DNA of 64,000 nucleotides from Bacilli bacterium (GCA_016302065.1 JAEDOI010000002.1:1-64000); one strand, 5' to 3'. Counted from the first letter of the stretch, positions 8,970 to 17,361 are shown. Numbers and translations: made by a program. Notes: generated by a model not told the origin, from the sequence alone.

Positions 8970-9629
8970 ATGTTATCAAAAAGACTATCAATAATTTATT
9001 CATTTATTGATGAAGGATCAAGTGTTGTTGATGTTGGCTGTGATCATGGCTACCTTCTTATTGAACTAGCAAAAAATAATAAATCAACTAATCTTTTAGG
9101 AGTGGAAAACAAACTTGGTCCTTTTTCAACATTAAAGAAAAATATCAAATTAAACAAACTAGATGGCAAAATTAATACTAGTTTAAGTGATGGAATTTCA
9201 AATGTTGATTCTTCTTTTGATACTTTAGTAATTGCTGGGATGGGAAGCGACAATATAGTGGGAATTATTGAAAGAAATAAAGATAAACTTTCATTATTTA
9301 ATACAATAATTATTGATTCTCATACTGAAACTGAAAAAATTAGAAGATACTTTGTTAAAAAATATTATAAAATAAGCAATGAAAAAATTATTAAGGATAA
9401 CAAAATTGTTTATGAAATTATAAAATTTGTTAAGGGGAAAGCTAATTATAGTGATTTAGAATTTAAATATGGACCAATAATTCTAAATAATAAAAATGAT
9501 GAAGAATTTAAAGAAATATATAATGAAAAAGTTCAATATTTAACTAAAAAACTAGAAAATGCTACAAATGAAAAATTTAAAAATAATTTAAGTAGTGAAA
9601 TAAAAGAAATTTGCTCAATATTAAGGTAA
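8970..9629 (+). CDS. trmK: tRNA (adenine(22)-N1)-methyltransferase TrmK
   Basis: 219 residues. TrmK methylates N1 of A22 in the D-loop of bacterial tRNAs using S-adenosylmethionine. The SAM-binding motif VVDVGCDHGYLLIELA lies near residues 19-34, and LVIAGMGSDNIVGII near 85-99 is the conserved second block. The C-terminal part is a Lys/Glu-rich coiled coil as in the family. The order rpoD-trmK-nif3 matches Bacillus sigA-yqfN-yqfO. No Shine-Dalgarno is seen; a TATAAA ends 11 bases before the ATG, so the leader is very short. A phased TAGTA array lies just upstream. Confidence 0.88.
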   Translation: MLSKRLSIIYSFIDEGSSVVDVGCDHGYLLIELAKNNKSTNLLGVENKLGPFSTLKKNIKLNKLDGKINTSLSDGISNVDSSFDTLVIAGMGSDNIVGIIERNKDKLSLFNTIIIDSHTETEKIRRYFVKKYYKISNEKIIKDNKIVYEIIKFVKGKANYSDLEFKYGPIILNNKNDEEFKEIYNEKVQYLTKKLENATNEKFKNNLSSEIKEICSILR

Positions 9630-9635
9630 AAATTT

Positions 9636-10412
9636 ATGAAATCTAAAAGTTTATTTATTAAATTAGGTAAAAAATATCCTGCTAGTCTTCAAGAACCATG
9701 GGATCATTGCCTTTATCAAATGGGAAAATCTAAAGAAAACATTAATACAATTCTTCTTTGCTTGGACTTTGATGAAATGGTTTATGATTTTATGGAAAAT
9801 AATGATTTATTTTCAAAAATTGATTTAATTATAACTCATCATCCATTCTTATTTGGTACTCCTCATCAAGTTTTATCAAAAGATGAAAAGAAAAGAGCTT
9901 TATACAACAAACTTATTGAAAAAAATGCCTTAATTTATTCGTATCATACTAATTTTGATACTGCAAAAGATGGTATGAATGATGCTTTAGCTGAAAGACT
10001 TGAATTAACTAATGTTAGAGAAGTAACTTCATGCCCAATGGCTCGAATTGGAAACTTAAAAAAAGAAATGGAAGTTAAGGAGTTTTCAGTTTTTGCAAAA
10101 AATAAACTTAATATTAATTATGGACTTTTATTAAATTATGGAAAGAAGATGATTAAAACTGTTGCTATAATTGGTGGAGGCGGTAGTAAATATTATAAGG
10201 ATGCTATGCTTGATGGAGCTGATATTTATATTAGTGGAGACTGTCCACATCATGTTAGACGAGATATAATTACTTCTAATTTTAATTATTTAGATTTGCC
10301 ACATGAAATTGAAAAAATATTCATTGATAAAATGGAATCTGTATTACTTTCATTTGATAAAACTTTAAAAATCATTAAAGTAGATCATGAAAAAGAACCA
10401 GAAGTTATTTAG
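9636..10412 (+). CDS. Nif3-like dinuclear metal centre protein
   Basis: 258 residues, the short form without the PII-like insertion that makes Bacillus YqfO about 370 residues. The family binds two metal ions; it is often annotated GTP cyclohydrolase 1 type 2, but its function is uncertain. Metal-binding motifs are seen: THHPFLFG near residues 67-74, YHTNFD near 106-111 and GDCPHHVRRDI near 197-207. It follows trmK after six bases and overlaps the 3' end of ispH, on the opposite strand, by eight bases. Confidence 0.85.
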   Translation: MKSKSLFIKLGKKYPASLQEPWDHCLYQMGKSKENINTILLCLDFDEMVYDFMENNDLFSKIDLIITHHPFLFGTPHQVLSKDEKKRALYNKLIEKNALIYSYHTNFDTAKDGMNDALAERLELTNVREVTSCPMARIGNLKKEMEVKEFSVFAKNKLNINYGLLLNYGKKMIKTVAIIGGGGSKYYKDAMLDGADIYISGDCPHHVRRDIITSNFNYLDLPHEIEKIFIDKMESVLLSFDKTLKIIKVDHEKEPEVI

Positions 10413-11262
10413 TTTTTAGATAATTATATATAGATAAAACAACATTGTCATCGGAACTAGTCCCTGATAAAACGAGAACTTTTCCTACATTATTAAAATT
10501 AATTTTTTTAACCTCATTAAGAGTTGTAACAATACTAATATTATTGTTTTTAGTAGTTTTATAGTATATTTCTAGTAAATTATTTGTATTAGCACTAGTT
10601 TTATCACCAACTAAAAATACATAATCATAAGTATTATTTAATAAATGTTCTTTAAAAATTTCATATCTTTTAGCTGGTTCAACACAAATATTTCTTTCTT
10701 TATTTTTGATAAAATTATTTAATTTATCTAAACAAGAATCATAAGTATCTATGCTCATGGTTGTTTGATTTAATAATACATAATTTTTATTTTTATCTAA
10801 TTTTTCATAATTATTAACTAAATAATTGTTATCTAAAAAAGAAAGAAGATATTTAATTTCCATGTGATTTTCATTTCCAATAATAAAATAATTAGTATTG
10901 TTCTTATTTTTAACAATATCTAAATTATGCCTAACAAATTTACAACAAATATCAAAATATATAAATTTTCTTTCAATAAGAAGATCTAAAACTTGTTTAT
11001 AGTACCCGTGAAGTCCAAAAATAATAATATCTTTATCATTATCTAATTTATTAATGTATTCTAGTTGATCACATTTTTCAGTAGATTCAAAAATAATGAA
11101 TCCATCTTTTAATAGTGATGTGTTGGTAAAATTATTATGAACAAATGGTCCTAAAATATGTATTTTATAATTATGATAATCTCTTTTAATTCTATAAAGT
11201 TGACTTAGTCCGTTTTTTACTCCAAAACAATATCCGTAAGGCTCTAATAATTTTACTTTCAT
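10405..11262 (-). CDS. ispH: 4-hydroxy-3-methylbut-2-enyl diphosphate reductase (IspH)
   Basis: 285 residues. Last step of the MEP isoprenoid pathway, giving IPP and DMAPP with a [4Fe-4S] cluster. The start GYCFGV carries C12; C106/C107 and C193 (ICVEPAKRYEIF) fit the other cluster ligands. H133 and E135 (ENHMEI), TT at 167-168 and VGDKTSANTNNL near 218 match substrate-binding positions. Several blocks are looser than usual, for example LHGYYK where the family has AHGVP. In Bacillus the gene sits in the same yqfO-ispH-cshB-nfo neighbourhood, but here it is inverted. Its promoter is leaderless (TGATATAAT, six bases before ATG). Its coding sequence contains a three-unit TAGTA array. Confidence 0.85.
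   Translation of the reverse strand: MKVKLLEPYGYCFGVKNGLSQLYRIKRDYHNYKIHILGPFVHNNFTNTSLLKDGFIIFESTEKCDQLEYINKLDNDKDIIIFGLHGYYKQVLDLLIERKFIYFDICCKFVRHNLDIVKNKNNTNYFIIGNENHMEIKYLLSFLDNNYLVNNYEKLDKNKNYVLLNQTTMSIDTYDSCLDKLNNFIKNKERNICVEPAKRYEIFKEHLLNNTYDYVFLVGDKTSANTNNLLEIYYKTTKNNNISIVTTLNEVKKINFNNVGKVLVLSGTSSDDNVVLSIYNYLKTK
10551..10583 (+). repeat. 11-bp phased TAGTA array 3, inside ispH
   Basis: Three exact TAGTA pentamers start at 10551, 10562 and 10573 on the plus strand, within the antisense of the ispH coding sequence. This is the only array wholly inside a gene. Confidence 0.6.
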
Positions 11263-11319
11263 ATAAAAATTATATCAAAAGGAATGAAAATATTACATTT
11301 TTAATGTAAAATAATGTCT
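11263..11319. promoter_or_regulatory. Divergent leaderless promoters of ispH and cshB, with a small dyad
   Basis: Minus strand: TGA-TATAAT (11269-11274 on plus coordinates) ends six bases before the ispH ATG. Plus strand: TG-TAAAAT (11307-11312) ends seven bases before the ATG at 11320. Neither gene has a Shine-Dalgarno. TTACAT and ATGTAA (11293-11309, 5-base spacer) form an inverted repeat that overlaps the cshB -10 region and could hold an operator. Confidence 0.6.
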
Positions 11320-12669
11320 ATGAAATTTAGTGCATTTAATTTAAAAGAAGAACTTGTAAACAATTTAACAAAACTAGGATATAACGAACCTACAAAAGTA
11401 CAAGAAGTAGTTATCCCTAAAGCTTTAAAAGGAGAAAATATCATCGTTTCTAGTGCAACTGGAAGTGGTAAAACTCATTCTTTTTTAGTCCCAATTATTA
11501 ATAATTTAGATTTTAATGAAAAATTAGAAGCAATTATAATTGCTCCAACTAGAGAATTAGCTCGTCAAATCTATAATTTTGCCAATGAATTTAAACAATT
11601 TTATCCTTCATTAATTGTAAAAAACTTTATAAGTGGTGTAGATTATTCGCGCGATTTAAAATCAATGAATAATGGAGCAAATATTATTATTGCAACACCT
11701 GGGAAACTTAATAGTTTATTAAAAGATTCATCTATTAATTTATCTACTATAAAAACTTTAGTTCTTGATGAAGCTGATATGTTAATGGAACAAGGATTTA
11801 TTGAAGATATTGAATCAATCATTAATAAATGTAGTGTAAAACCTCAAATCGAGGTATTTAGTGCTACAATTTCAAAAAGAGTAGAATCATTCTTAAAAAA
11901 ATTTATTGACGCAGATTACACTTTGACTTTAAAGGATGAAACTCCAACTAGTTCAACTGTAAATCATTATTTAATTAATACAAAACATAAAAATATAAAT
12001 GATTTAGTATTAAAGTTCTTAAAGATAAAAAATCCATATTTATTATTAATTTTTGCTTCATTGAAAGAAGATGTTAAAAAAATGTATGAGTTTTTATCAA
12101 TGAATGGATATAAAGTTGGTATTTTAAGTGGAGATCTTGAATCTAGAGAAAGAAAAACGATGTTAAGAAGAATAAATAACGATGAATTTAGAATTGTTGT
12201 TTGTAGTGATATTGCTAGTAGAGGTTTAGATATTTTAGATGTTAGTGATGTTTTAAGCTTAAATTTACCTTCTAATCTTGAATATTATTATCATCGAGCT
12301 GGAAGAACTGGAAGAAATTTTAAGAGCGGAAATTCTTATATTTTTTATGATTCAGATCATACTAAAGAAGTATTTAAATTAATTGATAGTGGTTTAAAAC
12401 TTCAATATTTAAAATTTAGTGATGATTCTTTAGTTGAAGATTTACCATTAATTAAACAAGTTAAGAAGAACAAAAAAATCGATACAGAACTCAAAAAAGA
12501 TATCGAAAAAGCTAAATATGAAGCAAAAAGTGATAAAGTAAAACCAAATTACAAGAAAAAAGTAAAATTAGCAGTAGATAAAGTTAAAAGAAAACATAGA
12601 AGAGAAATAATTAAAAAAGATATTAGACGTCAAAGAGAGGAAAGATATAAACAAAATGGAAATAAATAA
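11320..12669 (+). CDS. cshB: DEAD-box RNA helicase (CshB-like)
   Basis: 449 residues from the ATG at 11320; an in-frame ATG at 11314 would fall inside the promoter spacer. ATP-dependent RNA unwinding in ribosome assembly and RNA decay. All motifs are present in order: Q-motif region (FNLKEELVNNLTKLG..PTKVQE), ATGSGKT, PTRELARQ, TPGK, DEAD, SAT, then SRGLD and HRAGRTGR in the second RecA domain. The tail of about 70 residues is Lys/Arg-rich, suitable for RNA binding. Position between ispH and nfo matches Bacillus cshB (yqfR). It overlaps nfo by 14 bases. Confidence 0.88.
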   Translation: MKFSAFNLKEELVNNLTKLGYNEPTKVQEVVIPKALKGENIIVSSATGSGKTHSFLVPIINNLDFNEKLEAIIIAPTRELARQIYNFANEFKQFYPSLIVKNFISGVDYSRDLKSMNNGANIIIATPGKLNSLLKDSSINLSTIKTLVLDEADMLMEQGFIEDIESIINKCSVKPQIEVFSATISKRVESFLKKFIDADYTLTLKDETPTSSTVNHYLINTKHKNINDLVLKFLKIKNPYLLLIFASLKEDVKKMYEFLSMNGYKVGILSGDLESRERKTMLRRINNDEFRIVVCSDIASRGLDILDVSDVLSLNLPSNLEYYYHRAGRTGRNFKSGNSYIFYDSDHTKEVFKLIDSGLKLQYLKFSDDSLVEDLPLIKQVKKNKKIDTELKKDIEKAKYEAKSDKVKPNYKKKVKLAVDKVKRKHRREIIKKDIRRQREERYKQNGNK

Positions 12670-13540
12670 AATTTTAATTGGTTCCCATGTTGGGATGAAT
12701 GGACCATCTTATTTTGTTGGTAGCGTTAAAGATGCTTTAAAATGTAATGAAACTTGTTTTATGTTTTATACCGGAGCTCCTCAAAACAGTATTAGAACTC
12801 CTATTGAAAAATGTAAGATTGAAGAAGGTTTAAAATTAATGGAAGAAAACAATATAGATATTAAAAATTGTATTGTCCATGCTCCATATTTAATTAATTT
12901 AGGCAATATTGATGAATATAAAAACCAATTAGGTCGTGATTTATTAATTAGTGAATTAAGAAGAACAAGTGCTTTCCATGTTGATAAAATTGTTCTCCAT
13001 CCTGGACTTCATGTTCATAATGGAGAAGAAGTGGCCTTAAAAAAGATTGTTGAATCTCTAGACTATGTTTTTTCTGTTGATAATACAAATGTTATGATTT
13101 TAATTGAAACAATGGCTGGTAAAGGAACAGAAGTTGGTAAAACTTTTGAAGAAGTTGCTTATATTCTTAATAATTCAAAATATCCATCTCGTTTAGGAGT
13201 ATGTTTAGATACTTGCCATATTAATGATGCTGGATATGATGTTAGTAATGTTGACAAAGTTTTAGATGAATTTGATAAAGTTATTGGATTAAATAAGTTA
13301 AAAGCAATACATCTTAATGATAGTAAAAATGCTAGAGGAAGTCATAAAGATAGACATGAAAATATTGGATTTGGAACAATTGGATTTGACACTTTAAATG
13401 CATGGGTAAAGCATGAAGCATTAAGAAATGTTCCAAAAATTTTAGAAACACCTTATATTAACGATAAGATGCCTTACAAAGAAGAAATTGAAATGCTAAA
13501 AGAAGGAAAATTTAATCCATCTTTAAAAGATTTATTCTAA
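12656..13540 (+). CDS. nfo: Endonuclease IV (AP endonuclease)
   Basis: 294 residues. It cuts DNA at abasic sites in base-excision repair using three zinc ions. Zinc-site motifs are complete: VHAPYLINLG, LHPGLHVH, LIETMAGKG, CLDTCHINDAGYD, IHLNDSKN and DRHENIGFG. The ATG lies inside the 3' end of cshB (14-base overlap), and the same gene pair is found in Bacillus (cshB-nfo). It is followed after four bases by a Nudix gene, making a small DNA and nucleotide repair group. Confidence 0.94.
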   Translation: MEINKILIGSHVGMNGPSYFVGSVKDALKCNETCFMFYTGAPQNSIRTPIEKCKIEEGLKLMEENNIDIKNCIVHAPYLINLGNIDEYKNQLGRDLLISELRRTSAFHVDKIVLHPGLHVHNGEEVALKKIVESLDYVFSVDNTNVMILIETMAGKGTEVGKTFEEVAYILNNSKYPSRLGVCLDTCHINDAGYDVSNVDKVLDEFDKVIGLNKLKAIHLNDSKNARGSHKDRHENIGFGTIGFDTLNAWVKHEALRNVPKILETPYINDKMPYKEEIEMLKEGKFNPSLKDLF

Positions 13541-13544
13541 TAAA

Positions 13545-13937
13545 ATGAAAACAATCATCACAAATATGTGTTTAATAAAAAATAGTGAAGGTAAATTACT
13601 ATTTTTGAATAGGAAAAAATCTACATGGCCTGGAATAACCTTTCCAGGAGGTCATGTCGAAAATAATGAAACTTATTTAGAAAGTGTAGTTAGAGAAATA
13701 AAAGAAGAAACAAATTTAGATATTTATGATGTTAAATATGTTGGTAAATATGAATGGAACTCAAATTTTCCTCAAACAAAAGAAATAGGCTTATTTTATT
13801 TTACATCTTCTTTTAAAGGAGAATTGAAATCTTCTATAGAAGGAGAATGTTTCTTTGCGTATTTAAAAGATATAAATAAAGATAACTATAGTTTAGATTT
13901 TGATATAATTTTAAATTTATATAAAGATTATCTTTAA
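13545..13937 (+). CDS. Nudix hydrolase, MutT-like
   Basis: 130 residues with one Nudix domain. The Nudix box spans about residues 35-57, beginning GGHVE and ending REIKEETNL, with all metal-binding glutamates present. The short size, N-terminal NMCLIKNSEGKLLFLNR and TWPGITFPGGHV resemble 8-oxo-dGTP or 2-hydroxy-dATP diphosphatases, but substrate cannot be fixed from the sequence. It follows nfo by four bases, which fits a role in cleansing or repair of damaged nucleotides. The 3' end overlaps ispG, on the opposite strand, by four bases. Confidence 0.8.
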   Translation: MKTIITNMCLIKNSEGKLLFLNRKKSTWPGITFPGGHVENNETYLESVVREIKEETNLDIYDVKYVGKYEWNSNFPQTKEIGLFYFTSSFKGELKSSIEGECFFAYLKDINKDNYSLDFDIILNLYKDYL

Positions 13938-14977
13938 TTTTTGTATAAATCTAATTCTTTTTTAAATTCATTAAAGACATCTTTTTCTTTAATTTCTCTT
14001 ATTTTTTGACCATTTTTAAATAAAATATAGCTATTTTTTGTTCCTGCTAAGCCAATTGTAGCATTCTTTCCTTCATTTATTCCGTTAACTACACAGCCCA
14101 TAATAGCTACTTTTATATTAATATTATTATCTTCAAGGTATTTTAAAACTTTCGTTGCTAACTCTTTATTTGACTTAACCATACTTCTTCCACAAAGCGG
14201 ACAAGAAATTAATGTAGGATAATTAGGATATAAATTTAAATCATGAAGTAATCTTTTACAAGCTTTTATTTCATTAATTCTTGGTGAAGTTAAACTAATT
14301 CTAATAGTAGAGCCTATCCCTTTAAGTAAAAGTGGAGCTAAAATTGCACTTGATCTAATAGTACCAATTTCATTAATACCAGATTCAGTGACACCAATAT
14401 GAAGAGGATAAGAGAAAGTTTCGCTTAATAATTCATAAGTTTTTAATGTAATTAGTGGATCGCTATCTTTAATACTTAAAACAGTGTTATAAAATCCATT
14501 TTGTTCAAAAAACGATACATATTCGCTCATTTTTTCAATTAATTGAAGAGGAATATCCTTATTTTCATCAATTTTTATACTTCCTCTATTAATTCCGATT
14601 CTAATTGCAACATTATTATTTTTAGCTAAATTAAGTAATTCTTTGAGTTTTAATGGATTAGTGTTTCCTGGATTAATTCTAATAGCATCAACTCCTTCTT
14701 TTATTGCTTTAAAAGCATAATCTAATGAGTAGTGAATATCTGCAACAAGAGGAATATTTATTTGGCTTTTAATTTTTTTAATAGCTTTTATATCATTGTT
14801 ATCAATAATTGAAATTCTCATTAACTGAAGTCCAAGTGGAGTTAGTTCGTTAATTTCTTTAACAACTTTCTTAACTTTACTAGTTTTAAAAGAAGACATA
14901 GATTGAATAACGACTTCATTACTATGTCCAATTGTTAAATTGCCAACTTTTACTAATCTAGTTTCTTCTCTTTTCAT
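13934..14977 (-). CDS. ispG: 4-hydroxy-3-methylbut-2-en-1-yl diphosphate synthase (IspG/GcpE)
   Basis: 347 residues, typical of the short bacterial IspG. It converts MEcPP to HMBPP in the MEP pathway with a [4Fe-4S] cluster. The N-terminal barrel shows VVIQSMSSFKTSK, VADIHYSLDYAF and IRINPGN. The cluster domain has SCPLCGRSM and IMGCVVNGINEGKNA, giving the three Cys ligands and the conserved Glu. With ispH about 2.7 kb away it shows that the MEP route is retained in an otherwise reduced gene set. It lies one base after guaD and is probably cotranscribed with it. Confidence 0.92.
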   Translation of the reverse strand: MKREETRLVKVGNLTIGHSNEVVIQSMSSFKTSKVKKVVKEINELTPLGLQLMRISIIDNNDIKAIKKIKSQINIPLVADIHYSLDYAFKAIKEGVDAIRINPGNTNPLKLKELLNLAKNNNVAIRIGINRGSIKIDENKDIPLQLIEKMSEYVSFFEQNGFYNTVLSIKDSDPLITLKTYELLSETFSYPLHIGVTESGINEIGTIRSSAILAPLLLKGIGSTIRISLTSPRINEIKACKRLLHDLNLYPNYPTLISCPLCGRSMVKSNKELATKVLKYLEDNNINIKVAIMGCVVNGINEGKNATIGLAGTKNSYILFKNGQKIREIKEKDVFNEFKKELDLYKN

Positions 14978-14978
14978 A

Positions 14979-15431
14979 TTAATAATTAGTTTTATTTATA
15001 ATTTTATTATATTCATTATATAACTTTAAGCATTCTTCTCTATCAAGTTCTTTTAATAAATTTTCACGATTATTGAAGTTATTATAAAATTTATTGTCTC
15101 TAAACCCAATAATTTCAGTATCGATTACATTACAGCCATAATATACTTTTGAAATATTAGCCCATAAAATTGCTCCCATACACATTGGACATGGTTCGCC
15201 AGTAGTGTAAAGAATTGCATTGCTTAAATCGAAACTATTAATATTTTTGCAAGCATCATGAATTGCCATAATTTCACCATGGCATGTTGGATCGTTATTT
15301 TTTACCACTTCATTATGGCCCCTCCCAATAACTTTATCATTTAATACAATTACACATCCAAAAGGACCTCCATGATTAGAATATATTCCTTTTTTAGCTT
15401 CTTCAATAGCCATTTGCATGTATTTATCCAT
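14979..15431 (-). CDS. guaD: Guanine deaminase (cytidine-deaminase-like fold)
   Basis: 150 residues, close in length and pattern to Bacillus GuaD (about 156). It deaminates guanine to xanthine in purine breakdown. Zinc motifs: H51-G-E53 (HGE instead of the common HAE) and PCPMC at 80-84. GGPFGCVIV, NDPTCHGE and the later GFRDNKFY follow GuaD rather than the tRNA adenosine deaminase TadA, which has a longer Arg-rich start. The domain-swapped C-terminal helix is present. A good Shine-Dalgarno (AGGAG) precedes it. A four-unit TAGTA array begins 43 bases upstream of the ATG. TadA is the main alternative. Confidence 0.75.
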   Translation of the reverse strand: MDKYMQMAIEEAKKGIYSNHGGPFGCVIVLNDKVIGRGHNEVVKNNDPTCHGEIMAIHDACKNINSFDLSNAILYTTGEPCPMCMGAILWANISKVYYGCNVIDTEIIGFRDNKFYNNFNNRENLLKELDREECLKLYNEYNKIINKTNY

Positions 15432-15473
15432 ATTTGTCTCCTAAAGTTATAAATTGCTAATAAAATGTAATTT

Positions 15474-15517
15474 TAGTAGTTAATTAGTATTTAATTAGCA
15501 TTAAAATAGTTATTTAA
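15474..15517 (+). repeat. 11-bp phased TAGTA array 4
   Basis: TAGTA, TAGTA, TAGCA and TAGTT begin at 15474, 15485, 15496 and 15507, exactly 11 bp apart. The array is in the 267-base divergent gap between guaD (minus) and rpmG (plus). The rest of that gap, 15518-15650, is AT-rich with no other structure that I can support. Confidence 0.7.
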
Positions 15518-15657
15518 ACATTTAACATTTTTAAAAATAATTGTTATTTTCAGCCTATTTATTAGTATAACAAATTTTTAAAATTGAATGAATAATTAAA
15601 ATTGTAGATTTATTATTTTTTTCTAAAAATAAAAATATTTATTTTTATATGCATTTA

Positions 15658-15690
15658 TGGTAATATTTATAAGCATTTTAATGAAAGGAA
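15658..15690 (+). promoter_or_regulatory. Extended -10 promoter and ribosome binding site of rpmG
   Basis: TGG followed by TAATAT (15661-15666) is an extended -10; the -35 is poor. AAAGGAA at 15684-15690 is the Shine-Dalgarno, eight bases before the ATG at 15699. This gene uses a normal leader of about 25 bases. Confidence 0.5.
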
Positions 15691-15698
15691 TTTAGTAT

Positions 15699-15863
15699 AT
15701 GGCAAAAAAAGGAAATAGAAACTCACTTATTCTTAAATGTACTGTCTGTGGTGAAGAAGCTTACATTACAAGCAAAAACAAGAAAAATACTCCTGACAAA
15801 TTAGTAAAGGAAAAATTTTGCCCACACTGCAGAAAGAAAACAACATTTAAAGAGAAGAAATAA
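15699..15863 (+). CDS. rpmG: 50S ribosomal protein L33
   Basis: A 54-residue protein with Shine-Dalgarno AAAGGAA. L33 sits near the E-site of the large subunit. It is the zinc-binding (C-plus) form with two CxxC pairs: CTVC at 14-17 and CPHC at 41-44. The start MAKKGNRNSLILKC and the Lys-rich tail are typical. The stop TAA overlaps the ATG of the following MBL gene (TAATG), so the two are translationally coupled. C-plus forms imply dependence on zinc; a second, zinc-free L33 copy may exist elsewhere in the genome. Confidence 0.9.
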   Translation: MAKKGNRNSLILKCTVCGEEAYITSKNKKNTPDKLVKEKFCPHCRKKTTFKEKK

Positions 15864-16501
15864 TGTTAAAATCATTTCATTTCAATTCACCTGATGAACT
15901 TATTTCCAATACTTATGTATTTGGAAATGAGGGAAGGGGATGTTATATCATCGATTTAGGTAAATTTGATTCACGAATCGAAAAATATATTAATGAACAT
16001 CATAACGGAATTATCTATGCAATTATATTGACTCATGGACATTTCGATCATATTAGTGGAATTAAAACAGTTTTAGATAAAGGATATAATCCTGTTTTAT
16101 TTATTAGTAGTGAAGAAGAGGAATTTCTTGAAAATACAAGATTAAATTGTTCATCAATGTATAAAGAAGAAATAACATTGAATTACGGAAATAAAATTTT
16201 AGTCGATGATGAAGATGAAATAGATTTTAAAGATGGCTATGTTCTTAAAGTAATACAAACAAGTGGCCACACAAGGGGTAGCGTTTGTTATCTCGTCAAC
16301 AAAGAAAATGCTTTATTTAGTGGTGATACATTATTTAAAGATGGTATTGGAAGAACAGATCTACCAACTGGTTCAATTAAAGAAATGAGAAAAAGTTTAG
16401 AGAAACTATCAAAACTTGATCCAAATTTAGTTGTTTATCCAGGTCATGGGGATCCAACAACAATTAAAAGTGAATTTAAAAATATAGGAGGAAATTTATG
16501 A
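15863..16501 (+). CDS. MBL-fold metallohydrolase, glyoxalase II-like (YqgX type)
   Basis: 212 residues. Metallo-beta-lactamase fold with the full binuclear metal set: THGHFDH at 57-63, GHTRGSVCYL near 137, SGDTLF near 152 and PGHG near 193. GIGRTDLP places it with the short glyoxalase II-like hydrolases exemplified by Bacillus YqgX, whose hydrolysed thioester is not certain. It lies between rpmG and efp with overlaps on both sides (one and four bases), so it is expressed with translation genes. The stop overlaps the efp start. Confidence 0.82.
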   Translation: MLKSFHFNSPDELISNTYVFGNEGRGCYIIDLGKFDSRIEKYINEHHNGIIYAIILTHGHFDHISGIKTVLDKGYNPVLFISSEEEEFLENTRLNCSSMYKEEITLNYGNKILVDDEDEIDFKDGYVLKVIQTSGHTRGSVCYLVNKENALFSGDTLFKDGIGRTDLPTGSIKEMRKSLEKLSKLDPNLVVYPGHGDPTTIKSEFKNIGGNL

Positions 16502-17061
16502 ACGTTACAGAATTAAGACCTGGAAATTACTTCATGGATGGCGGAAATATTTACGCTGTTGTCGATATTTTATTAAATAAGACTGCCATGAGAAAAATGG
16601 TTGCTAAATTAAAAGTTAAAAATTTAAGAACTGGTGCTATCACTGATATGAGCGCTAATAGCGGATATCAAGTTGAAACCATTAGATTAGATAAGAAAAA
16701 GATGAATTATCTTTATGATGGTGGAGAAACATATGTCTTTATGGATCAAGAAACATATGAACAAATTGAACTTCCAAAAGACAGATTAAAATGGGAATCA
16801 CAATTCTTAAAAGAAAATCTTGAAGTTGAAATTGTTACATATGAAGATGAAATTCTTGGTATCAACCTTCCAGCTAAAGTAAGTTTACATATCGTTCACT
16901 GCGAACCAGCTGTTAGAGGAGATACAGTTAACAAAGCAACAAAAGAAGCAGTACTTGAAACTGGATTAAAAGTTAGAGTCCCATTATTCATTAATAACGA
17001 AGAAGACGTTTTTGTTAGAACCGATACAGCTGAATACGATAGTAGAGCTACTGGTAAATAA
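16498..17061 (+). CDS. efp: Elongation factor P with unusual domain I loop
   Basis: 187 residues, three-domain EF-P, which relieves ribosome stalling at polyproline. Family blocks are clear: ELRPGNYF, VKNLRTGAI, MNYLYDGGETYVFMD and GLKVRVPLFI. The tip of domain I, which reaches the peptidyl-transferase centre, normally reads KPGKG with a modified Lys (or Arg in some groups). A gapless alignment with Bacillus EF-P puts KTAMRK (28-33) there, so the modified position is Met31, flanked by Arg32 and Lys33. The DNA reads cleanly, with AGGAGG spaced well before the ATG. It overlaps the MBL gene by four bases and is followed by yneF. Confidence 0.92.
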   Translation: MNVTELRPGNYFMDGGNIYAVVDILLNKTAMRKMVAKLKVKNLRTGAITDMSANSGYQVETIRLDKKKMNYLYDGGETYVFMDQETYEQIELPKDRLKWESQFLKENLEVEIVTYEDEILGINLPAKVSLHIVHCEPAVRGDTVNKATKEAVLETGLKVRVPLFINNEEDVFVRTDTAEYDSRATGK

Positions 17062-17063
17062 TA

Positions 17064-17297
17064 ATGACAATTGAAGTTTGGGGATTTGTTTTATCCCTTA
17101 TTGGTTGTCTTATCGTTGGTGGTATCGCTGGATTCTTCATTGCTAGATATTTCTTAAAAAAACAACTTGATAAGAATCCTCCAATTAACGAAGATATGAT
17201 AAGAGTCATGTATCGTGAAATGGGACGTAAACCTAGCGAAGCTCAAATTAAAGCTGTAATGAACAACATTAATAAAGCTAATAAAAAATCTAAATAA
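17064..17297 (+). CDS. YneF/UPF0154 family membrane protein
   Basis: 77 residues: one N-terminal transmembrane helix (about residues 5-29, with GGIAGFFIARYFLKKQL) followed by the conserved cytoplasmic NPPINEDMIRVMYREMGRKPSEAQI motif area that defines this family. Function is unknown. It begins two bases after the efp stop without a clear Shine-Dalgarno, suggesting coupling. Two terminators follow. In Bacillus the family member yneF lies in a different neighbourhood. Confidence 0.85.
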   Translation: MTIEVWGFVLSLIGCLIVGGIAGFFIARYFLKKQLDKNPPINEDMIRVMYREMGRKPSEAQIKAVMNNINKANKKSK

Positions 17298-17302
17298 TAG
17301 TG

Positions 17303-17325
17303 AAGGAGTTGAAAAACTCCTTTTT
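17303..17325 (+). terminator. Intrinsic terminator after the rpmG-efp-yneF operon
   Basis: Stem AAGGAGTT / AACTCCTT with a GAAA loop, followed by a run of T. It starts five bases after the yneF stop. Confidence 0.8.
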
Positions 17326-17361
17326 CTATTACCGTCAATAATATTAAATATTTTGTCAATG

